Part shown: in pieces, positions 9,154-16,672 of the stretch
Layout of the letters: each line of letters begins with the position of its first letter
Position numbering within the stretch: position 1 is the first letter of the stretch
Origin: Tremella fuciformis
Taxonomy: Eukaryota > Basidiomycota > Tremellomycetes > Tremellales > Tremellaceae
Reading direction: 5' to 3'
DNA length: 64,000 bases
Assembly: GCA_032768795.1 (NCBI GenBank)
Contig: CP136497.1
Location: forward strand, 1,118,501 to 1,182,500
Made by a program: the position numbers and the translations under genes
Notes under the pieces: model-generated
Databases searched by the model: none
Told to the model about the DNA's origin: nothing
What the model saw: the letters and a program-made list of their open reading frames with translations, nothing else

Positions 9154-9362
9154 TGTCAAAATACACGTGGTAGCAGTGATACATAACGTCCCGCACCTCC
9201 TTATGCGGCCTCCCAGTCTCCCTGGTAGTTCTTCATTGCTTTCTACAGAGCTAAGAGCTACCAGGTGAGTCCTGCCACCATGCATTGCTTTCTACAGAGC
9301 TAAGAGCTACCAGCTACCGGCTACCTGGGCCCTGACTGCTCTTGCGATCACGTCTACCGACA
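9154..9362 (+). repeat. 5' LTR of copia B (209 bp) with internal 31 bp direct repeat
   Basis: It starts TGTCAAAATACACG and ends CTACCGACA. A perfect 31 bp direct repeat (CATTGCTTTCTACAGAG and on to CTACCAG) lies at 9234-9264 and 9283-9313, separated by 18 bp. The first copy runs into CAGGTGAGT, a perfect splice-donor consensus, at 9262-9270. A short upstream frame of seven codons starts at the ATG at 9280. Confidence 0.95.
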
Positions 9363-9394
9363 GATTTGGAATCAGAATCATCTACCCCTTCATC

Positions 9395-12300
9395 ATGTCG
9401 CATTCAGACTCTGAGGAAGAGCGCTCTACCACTCGCCGTCGCGTCATCCTGACCGGATCCGACAACTACAAGGAGTGGGAGCGTTCTATCCTCACCCGGC
9501 TCATTCAGAAGGATCTGGATGAGGTGGTAGAAGGGGACGCCGACGTTCCATCTGCAGCAACCGAGCGCAAAGCATGGTTGAAAAAGGACAGGAAAGCCTG
9601 GGCAGCCATTGATGAATCTCTCAGCGCTGCTGTTCACAATGTCCTCCCCCCAGACCTGCTCAACGTCACCGTCACGGCTCCCGCTACTACCACTTCAACA
9701 ACGCATACCGGTCTCTTGGCCAAGTCTCTGCTGGATCATCTTCGTGCTACCTATTCTGCTGCCCGGTCTACTCGCAAGGCTGAACTCTACCGCATCATCT
9801 GGCGAACAGATATTGAGGAGGCCGACCCTATGGCGTCAATCTCCCTCATGCGCCGCGCTTTCAACGATCTTACCGCTTCATCCGTCACTCTGGCCGACTC
9901 CCAGCTTGCCTATGCTATTCTCATTGCTCTACCGACCTCGTACGCTACCATTGCCTCTACTTTCTACATGCTGGGTGATCCCACTTCGGCAGATGTCATC
10001 TCAGCCATCAATGACGAGCTCAGGCGAAGACAGACCCAGGAGAATGGTGCACTGGCTTTGGCAGCAAAGATGGGAAAGCGGCTTGGCATTACTACCGGCA
10101 ACCAGATAACTCCGCATCACCAGAAGGGGCAGAGGGAACGGCAACCTGCAGTCAAGGATGGTAGCAAGCCATATTGCGAGTTTCACGACACCAATGGTCA
10201 CGCTACCACCGATTGCCGCGCCGCGCAACGGGTTAAATCCGCTCACCTTGCTGCGGCCACCTCATCTACCAACATTCAGGAGTCTGATACCGACTCGGGT
10301 ATCAACTTCATTGCTACTGTCTCGCCATCTGCCTTGCTTGCTACCGGTACCGCTCTGTCCATTGTTGTGGACTCAGGCGCTTCTCACACCATGGTGCACG
10401 ATCCTCAACTCTTATCCGACATCAAGACACTCCCTGTCCCGGTTCCAGTGGTCATTGGCAATGGTGCTTCCATTCAGGCGACAAAGACCGGCACTCTCAC
10501 GCTCAACAATGGCTTCAAGGTTCCAAACACTCTGCTGGTCCCAGAACTTGGCCGCAACCTTCTATCTGTGCGCACTACCGCTTCTCCAACTCATTCCTGG
10601 ACTTTCACCGACAATGCGGCCACTCTGTCTACCGGTAGCATGTCTGTTCTTCATGCCAAACTCCATGACAACCTCTACACTCTGCCTTGTGCGTCTCCCA
10701 TCGCCCATGCACACCTTGTCAAGCCTGATACGCCAGAACATCTCCTCGAGTCTTGGCATCGACGCTTGGGGCACTTGCATGTGCAGGCAGTGATCAAGCT
10801 GGGGAAAGGCGGACGGCTGGGAGACCCTGGTAGCTGGTCCGGTGTCTCTACCGATGGATTTGCTTGCTCAGAGTGCATACAAGGCAAAGGCAAACGTCTA
10901 CCATCACCACCTTCTGCTGAGCGGGCCACAACTCTGCTTGGTGCTCTTCACCTAGACCTCTTTGGACCAACCCGGACTACCTCGCACGACGGCTACCGCA
11001 CTTTTCTGACTATCTACGATGATTTCTCACAACATCTTCAAGTCCTATTCCTCAAGGCCAAGAGCGACACTCTGGCTACCGTCCAACAGTACATCCAGCT
11101 GGTAGAGAACCAGCTTGGCAAGCAAGTCAAGGTCATACGGAGTGACCGAGGCGGGGAGTTCACTTCTGGCGCTTTTCAGCAATACATCAGCGCCAAGGGC
11201 ATTGAACACCAACTCGTTCCGCCAGCAGCGCACGCCCAGAATGGCAGAGTAGAGCGTGCACACCTCGCTATCCTTGACCTAGTACGGACTCTTTTGGTAG
11301 ACAGTGGTCTGCCGGACAAGTTCTGGTCAGAAGCAGCAAGGTATGCCGTATACACCCGCAACCGAGCTCCACGGGCAAATGGTACCATCCCGGAGGATAT
11401 CTGGCGCAACACGCAAGTGCCCTACAGCCACATGCACCCATTCGGATGCTCCGTCTACTACCGCTCTCACAGCGAAACCAACAAGCTCAAACCTCGCTAC
11501 CTACCTGGCCGGCTCCTCGGGTATGAGGTCAATACTACCAACTACCGCATCTGGGACACTACAAAAGCCTGTCTGATCATCTCGCGCGACGTCACCTTCC
11601 TTGGTAGCTGCATACCTGCCACTCCGGTTGTAGTACAGCCTGCAGACCGGCCAGCCACATTGCCAGTGGCTACAGATCGGACAACACACTACGTCCCAAG
11701 CAAGTCCGCTCCGCCTCTACCAAGTCCAGCACCTGAGGAGCGGCCTCAAACTGCAGAGGAATACTTGGACAGGGGGAGTCCCTCTCCTGAACCACAATGG
11801 AGAGGCTGGGTGTTCGAAGAAGATCCGCGCTACCACCGATCTCCTGCACCAACACCTGCACTGCTACCAGAGCCACCTGCGCTTGAGGTTGTTGATCAGC
11901 CACGCCGGTCACGCCGTCAAGCAGGCGAGGATCCTGAGGTTGCTCCGCGCAGTTTGGAAGACCGCCTTGCCCTCAATGCCATCACATCTACCGATAGTGA
12001 CCTCTCTTCAATCACCTTTGCGGCATATTCAGCAATACTTGCGCCACAGTCATTTGCCGAAGCACGCCAATCACCTCATTGGGAGCAATGGCAAGCGGCC
12101 ATTGGAGAGGAGTTGTCAAAGATGGAGAAGTACAAGGTCTGGGAGGTAATCGACCGACATCAGACTACCGGTAGGACCCTCAAGGCGCGCTGGGTGTTTA
12201 CCCGCAAGATTGACGGAGCTACCGGTGAACCTGCAGGATACAAAGCACGATGGGTAGCCAAGGGATACTCTCAGCGGTTTGGGATCGACTACAACGATCT

Positions 12301-13660
12301 CTACGCAGGTGTTGCTCACAAAGACTCCTTACGCCTTTTCTTTGCTATTGTCAACTACCTTGGCTACCACTGCGATGCGGTAGACATTGTTGCAGCCTTC
12401 CTCAATGGTGACCTGGACGAAACGATCTATCTTGAGCCACCAGAGGGAAGCAACATTCCGTCAAACAAAGTCATCCACCTTCTCAAGTCTTTATATGGTC
12501 TCAAGCAGTCACCTCGTTGTTTCAACAAGAAACTTGACCGGTGGTTACGCTCTGAGGGGTTTACTCCAGCTACTGCCGACAACTGTATCTACCATCGAGT
12601 CAAAGACGGAAACACCATCACCATTGCACTCCATGTGGATGACCAGCTGGTAGCGAGCAACTCGCGCATTGAGCTTGACCGCTTCAAAGCCAAGCTTCAT
12701 GCAGCCTTCGAGATCAAAGACAATGGACCAGCTTCCTACTTTTTGGGTGTCAACATCTACCGCAACCGCACGGCTAAACGCCTTCACCTGTCTCAGGAGC
12801 ATTACATCAAGGCAGTCCTTGACCGCTTTGGAATGGCCAACAGCACACCCTCGCGCACTCCACTACCATCTGGCTACCGGGCAATTGAGGCTACCGATGC
12901 TGAGTTTGAGCAAGTCAAGGATCAACCATATCCAGCCATGGTTGGCTCACTCCTCTATGCCGCTACCATCACTCGACCAGATATTGCATTTGCCACATCT
13001 CTTTTGGCACGTACAGCCAGCAAGTGGTCAGCACAGCACATTGCAGCCGCTCGCCACCTCATGCGATACCTGAGAGGCTCCACCACGCTCTGCCTCACAT
13101 ATGACGCTTTGCTACCTACCGCAAAGCCCTTTATCCAAGGATATGCGGATGCAGACTGGGGCGGGTGTCTCAACACTCGACGTTCTACCACCGGTTACCT
13201 GTTTTGTGGGTTTGGCGGCCCTATCAGCTGGCGATCAAAGCGACAACCAGCTACAGCACTTTCTACAGCCGAGGCAGAATATATGGCTTCCTCAGATGCT
13301 GCACGGCAAGCTATATGGCTCCGACACCTGACTGACAACTTTGGCTACCAGCACAAGAATGGTATCTCAATTCTCAATGACAACCAAGCCGCCATACTGC
13401 TCTCTAAGAACCCAGTACAGCACGACCGATCAAAGCACATTGACATCCGCTACCACTTCATCAGGGAGAAGGTAGAATGTGGCGACATCAGTCTCTCACA
13501 TATTGCTACCGAATTTAACCTTGCCGATCTCTTCACCAAGTCTCTACCAGCCGATCGACACCAGAGCTTGTCCAAAGCGCTGGGCATGCATCACAGGCAG
13601 CTGCAGGAGATACACGACGAGGGGGAGTGTCAAAATACACGTGGTAGCAGTGATACATAA
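9395..13660 (+). CDS. Gag-Pol polyprotein of copia B, intact (1,421 aa)
   Basis: Single-frame copia polyprotein. The order is Gag with RVILTGSDNYKEWE near the N-terminus, a knuckle C-X2-H-X4-H-X4-C (YCEFHDTNGHATTDC) near residue 260, aspartic protease DSGASHTM, pre-integrase RRLGHLH, integrase with DLFGP, RSDRGGEF and NGRVER, a proline-rich linker (about residues 770-850), reverse transcriptase with YGLKQSPRCF and HVDDQL, and RNase H with ADADWGGCLNTRRS. The start ATG at 9395 lies 32 bases after the LTR. The frame runs 33 bases into the 3' LTR before its TAA. It resembles family A across Pol but is a distinct family, and the DNA is notably rich in CTACC words. Confidence 0.95.
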   Translation: MSHSDSEEERSTTRRRVILTGSDNYKEWERSILTRLIQKDLDEVVEGDADVPSAATERKAWLKKDRKAWAAIDESLSAAVHNVLPPDLLNVTVTAPATTTSTTHTGLLAKSLLDHLRATYSAARSTRKAELYRIIWRTDIEEADPMASISLMRRAFNDLTASSVTLADSQLAYAILIALPTSYATIASTFYMLGDPTSADVISAINDELRRRQTQENGALALAAKMGKRLGITTGNQITPHHQKGQRERQPAVKDGSKPYCEFHDTNGHATTDCRAAQRVKSAHLAAATSSTNIQESDTDSGINFIATVSPSALLATGTALSIVVDSGASHTMVHDPQLLSDIKTLPVPVPVVIGNGASIQATKTGTLTLNNGFKVPNTLLVPELGRNLLSVRTTASPTHSWTFTDNAATLSTGSMSVLHAKLHDNLYTLPCASPIAHAHLVKPDTPEHLLESWHRRLGHLHVQAVIKLGKGGRLGDPGSWSGVSTDGFACSECIQGKGKRLPSPPSAERATTLLGALHLDLFGPTRTTSHDGYRTFLTIYDDFSQHLQVLFLKAKSDTLATVQQYIQLVENQLGKQVKVIRSDRGGEFTSGAFQQYISAKGIEHQLVPPAAHAQNGRVERAHLAILDLVRTLLVDSGLPDKFWSEAARYAVYTRNRAPRANGTIPEDIWRNTQVPYSHMHPFGCSVYYRSHSETNKLKPRYLPGRLLGYEVNTTNYRIWDTTKACLIISRDVTFLGSCIPATPVVVQPADRPATLPVATDRTTHYVPSKSAPPLPSPAPEERPQTAEEYLDRGSPSPEPQWRGWVFEEDPRYHRSPAPTPALLPEPPALEVVDQPRRSRRQAGEDPEVAPRSLEDRLALNAITSTDSDLSSITFAAYSAILAPQSFAEARQSPHWEQWQAAIGEELSKMEKYKVWEVIDRHQTTGRTLKARWVFTRKIDGATGEPAGYKARWVAKGYSQRFGIDYNDLYAGVAHKDSLRLFFAIVNYLGYHCDAVDIVAAFLNGDLDETIYLEPPEGSNIPSNKVIHLLKSLYGLKQSPRCFNKKLDRWLRSEGFTPATADNCIYHRVKDGNTITIALHVDDQLVASNSRIELDRFKAKLHAAFEIKDNGPASYFLGVNIYRNRTAKRLHLSQEHYIKAVLDRFGMANSTPSRTPLPSGYRAIEATDAEFEQVKDQPYPAMVGSLLYAATITRPDIAFATSLLARTASKWSAQHIAAARHLMRYLRGSTTLCLTYDALLPTAKPFIQGYADADWGGCLNTRRSTTGYLFCGFGGPISWRSKRQPATALSTAEAEYMASSDAARQAIWLRHLTDNFGYQHKNGISILNDNQAAILLSKNPVQHDRSKHIDIRYHFIREKVECGDISLSHIATEFNLADLFTKSLPADRHQSLSKALGMHHRQLQEIHDEGECQNTRGSSDT
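13619..13627 (+). promoter_or_regulatory. Polypurine tract of copia B
   Basis: GAGGGGGAG lies directly before the 3' LTR, inside the coding frame, in the position of the plus-strand primer. Confidence 0.8.
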
Positions 13661-13836
13661 CGTCCCGCACCTCCTTATGCGGCCTCCCAGTCTCCCTGGT
13701 AGTTCTTCATTGCTTTCTACAGAGCTAAGAGCTACCAGGTGAGTCCTGCCACCATGCATTGCTTTCTACAGAGCTAAGAGCTACCAGCTACCGGCTACCT
13801 GGGCCCTGACTGCTCTTGCGATCACGTCTACCGACA
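13628..13836 (+). repeat. 3' LTR of copia B (209 bp)
   Basis: Identical by eye to 9154-9362, including the internal 31 bp repeat (13708-13738 and 13757-13787). It contains the last 33 bases of the Gag-Pol frame. The target duplication CGATG follows at 13837-13841. Confidence 0.95.
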
Positions 13837-13841
13837 CGATG

Positions 13842-13905
13842 CAGGGTATATTGTGTGCAAAGGAGAACTTTTGAATATGCCAGCGTCCGCTACAATCGCA
13901 ATATA
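13842..13905 (-). pseudogene. Relic of family A leader, right part, beyond copia B
   Basis: The stretch GGTATATTGTGTGCAAAGGA and the following bases match 4868-4915 in the leader of the intact A element. It completes the relic at 7390-9153, split by copia B. Similarity fades after about 13905. Confidence 0.75.
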
Positions 13906-13921
13906 TCAGGAAACCAACACG

Positions 13922-14572
13922 TGTCATGACCCAACAAGCTGCTTAGAGCGACAGGGGCATAGCTCCTATGAAGAAGAGATCTTACTCTGATGAGATCCCC
14001 AGCCAGCCGATGACCCAACGCAGCCGATATACCACATCGTCTCATCGATTGAAAGCGTCGGCCCATCGAACAACGTAGTCAGGACACCGTTTGATTAGCT
14101 CGATTCATCGCTTGACCATGTCAATCTATTACTGACACAGTCTTTATTGAAACACCTTTTCCGACCTAGCCTTGTAACGATAGGGGAGAATGGGAGGAGT
14201 ACAGGAGAATGTCACCCAGGCGCAAGGGATATATACCCCCTCTGTTTCCCGTGAGGAACCCTTCTCTCCAAGGATCAAAATATCTTTAGTCTGGTAGCTC
14301 GCCTCACCTTGTAGTTCTCACACTCCTTCCAGTGTGACTTGTAGTTTTGTCTTGCACCCTCTTGCTGCTACCAGTCTCTCGTCACATCACCACAGACCTC
14401 TCACCTCCGTCACCACCAGTAGCTTGCCGGATCCTTCCAAGCTACTACTTGCCGTCCACACGCCAATCACTTCCAGGCTTATCTTCTCTTGGTAAGTCTC
14501 ACTCCTAAACCGTCTTATTTGCCCCTGTCTCCATTTGTATACTCAAGGTCTGGTGGGGACAGGCCCGTGACA
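13922..14572. repeat. Solo LTR, family D (651 bp), ACACG target duplication
   Basis: It starts TGTCATGACC and ends GGCCCGTGACA, with inverted TGTCA/TGACA ends, and is flanked by ACACG at 13917-13921 and 14573-14577. A TATATA box sits near 14230, followed by a CT-rich tract, typical of an LTR promoter and leader. The length and ends suggest a Ty3/gypsy-type element, but no internal part is present, so the class is inferred. It inserted next to the family A relic. Confidence 0.85.
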
Positions 14573-14959
14573 ACACGGCATTCTGACCACAAGACTACCA
14601 CGAGGCATCTTCCAATGGAGACAGCCAAAGGATCCTACAAAACAAGGAACATGAATATAACAGCGCTGTCACTATGAGCCACAAATAGCAACGACTTTGC
14701 TGTTGAAGAACTGGAACAATCTACCTTATCAGAAGAACAACAGAATGATCCATTTAAACCTTTCATTGGCCAAGCTCAGATAGGCAAGCACAAAAGGGTG
14801 ACGGCCAGGCCTACAATAACAGAGAATTGAGTTATCTCACAGAAAGGGCGGCAGTGCGGGGACCAAGCACAATAACGAGGTCAACGGGCACGCAAAGAGA
14901 TTAGATGCAAGCCAACATGGAGAGAAGACGAAGGGGATACGAGAGAGAATCGGGTACGT
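14573..14959. other. Intervening sequence without recognised feature
   Basis: About 390 bp between two solo LTRs. No coding frame, domain or paired repeat was recognised. It may be old transposon sequence or original spacer. Confidence 0.5.
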
Positions 14960-15677
14960 TGTCACGAATGACACCAAAGCAGCACCAAGACCGAGCAAGA
15001 CCGAGCCAAAGGAACGTGAGTCGAGCCCTCGTCGGCACTCGCCGAAGCTTGCCGCGACTCGTCAAGACCGGCCCACGTGAAATTACCGCATTCGTCGGAC
15101 AAAAGGATGCATCTCTCGCACAGCTAAGTCCCGTCGTCACCACAGCTCTCGTCGACAGCAAGGAACTCTTTGAGGCCCGCCGTGCTCGCCATGCTCGCCG
15201 CCGAAGAACAATAGGCCTCCTCGATGCTTACTCAGCGAGCTCGCCGGATGCGGCAAACTCGCCTAAGGGAAACGAGAGAACAATGAGCTCGACGTACATT
15301 GGGCAAACCTTGTCGAGCTCGCAGAGACAGAGACGCAGAATCGACGGACGGGCTGTAGGATACATAAGGCTCGCAGAGCCCTCGTAGAACTCCAGTACTC
15401 TCGCAATTGAGTTGCATGGGACTACTCCCTCACTTACTCTCTCTCGCTCCGTCCCGCCGACAGCTGCTAAGGTCTAGCACTTGTCGGTCCGCCTTGTCTT
15501 GCCTCGCCTTGCCTAGCCAACCTCGGCTACCCTCGTTGACACTCGTTGAGGCTCTACGAGCCCTCCGAGCCCTTGCCCTCGCCCTTCTCTCCTAGGCTCG
15601 CCCAGCCTCGCCGAGGTCGAAGAGTCTCGGTCACCCAGTGACGGGCCTTTGGACAGAGACAGAGAGGTATCGTGACA
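14960..15677. repeat. Solo LTR, family E (718 bp), TACGT target duplication
   Basis: It starts TGTCACGA and ends TCGTGACA, a perfect 8 bp inverted repeat, and is flanked by TACGT at 14955-14959 and 15678-15682. The interior is strongly enriched in CTCG and GCTCGCC words. An open frame of 160 codons in it (14905-15387) has no domain and crosses the LTR boundary, so it is not a gene. No internal element region remains. Confidence 0.85.
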
Positions 15678-15682
15678 TACGT

Positions 15683-16672
15683 GTAGTAACAACAACAAGT
15701 ACAATGGGACGTTCTATGAGAGATGATGCTGGAAGAATGAGAGAGAGGATGAGCAAGGGGAGAAGAATACTTATAGGCAAAGAAAGATTGCAGAGGAACA
15801 TCCTCAGCAATCTAGATAGAACGTCTACTTAGGGAATCAAGCATACTGAATGAAGTGAGTCTTGATTGCTCCTCACCCAACTTGTTCGTTTCTACCCTTG
15901 TTCATTACTATTCGTTACGAATAGTCGTTGATGGTTAGCAGCTTGAACCGATAGATCAATTTTGGTGAGCTTCACTCGGATACAAATCAGGTCACCGGGT
16001 ACAGGTCTGACCGCGTCGCTCCCTGGAGCCGTACCAACTCGCACAACCGGGTGCACTCCGAGCAGAACAATCCTTAAGGTTAGCCCCGGCAGGGGTATCA
16101 TGGGCAAAGGAGCGCTTACTGTGGCTTCTCATCCTGACTGAGCAAATGTGACGCGTGCTGAAGGCTCGATAAGATCCGAGTTGATCCATATCTCGTCACG
16201 TTGGCCTCTCGCCTTTTGCTCGGGCGGTATCCGGATCGACGACACCAGTCACGCACAAAAGCGCTGTCTGAGCAGCGACCAACCTTTTCTTGAGACTGTC
16301 GGGTCTAACCTTTCGAATCGCGTAGTCTGAAGTCAGTCAAGCGTTCTCTACAGGTTGTTACCCACATGACACGAAGGACCTTCAGTACTGCCAAAGTTGA
16401 CGTATCCCGCAGCTGCGATGAGGAGCTTGAACGACATCGTGATCACTTTTAGCGAGCAGACTTCACATGAGATCTCTCATCCAACCTGCGTAACTGATCA
16501 GCTCGACGTTGTCGATGCGTGCTCCCACACCCATTCTCATCTGATTATCTCGGATACTTCGGGATCTTCCGTCCGCTCGGTAATGAGAAAGGGTTCTCGC
16601 GAGTCGTGTACGTTGTCCGACCTTCGCATCGCAATATCGGCTCGCATCGTTCCACGCCCTCGTTACGACATC
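15683..16672. other. Gene-free spacer and upstream region of the Zn2Cys6 factor
   Basis: About 1 kb between the repeat block and the first host gene. The first 150 bp contain an inverted pair GGGACGTTCTA (about 15707) and TAGAACGTCTA (about 15817). An ATG-led frame at 16397 runs in frame into the regulator gene start, so the true start could lie further upstream. No other feature was recognised. Confidence 0.4.

Larger units (their letters stand above)
9154..13836 (+). mobile_element. Intact Ty1/copia retrotransposon, family B (4,683 bp)
   Basis: Two 209 bp LTRs (9154-9362 and 13628-13836) read as identical and are bounded by the 5 bp duplication CGATG (9149-9153 and 13837-13841). A polypurine tract GAGGGGGAG precedes the 3' LTR, and a single open Gag-Pol frame fills 9395-13660. 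Unlike family A, the leader is only 32 bases. The element inserted into the leader of a family A relic in the opposite orientation. Identical LTRs and an open frame indicate recent movement. The base after the 5' LTR starts GATTTGGAATCAG; I could not match this with certainty to a tRNA. Confidence 0.95.

Noticed and set aside
9363..9390. Primer site of copia B as the complement of a tRNA 3' end
   Set aside because: The sequence after the LTR (GATTTGGAATCAGAATC) contains TGG but the following bases do not match a tRNA acceptor end that I can recognise; identity left open.
14905..15387. Plus-strand frame of 160 codons
   Set aside because: It runs across the boundary of solo LTR E at 14960 and has only low-complexity Arg/Ser composition.
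16397..16672. Upstream in-frame ATG extending the Zn2Cys6 factor
   Set aside because: The extension has no conservation-like features; MSSTTPVKRARTRTG directly before the cluster is a more typical start. Left as a possibility.
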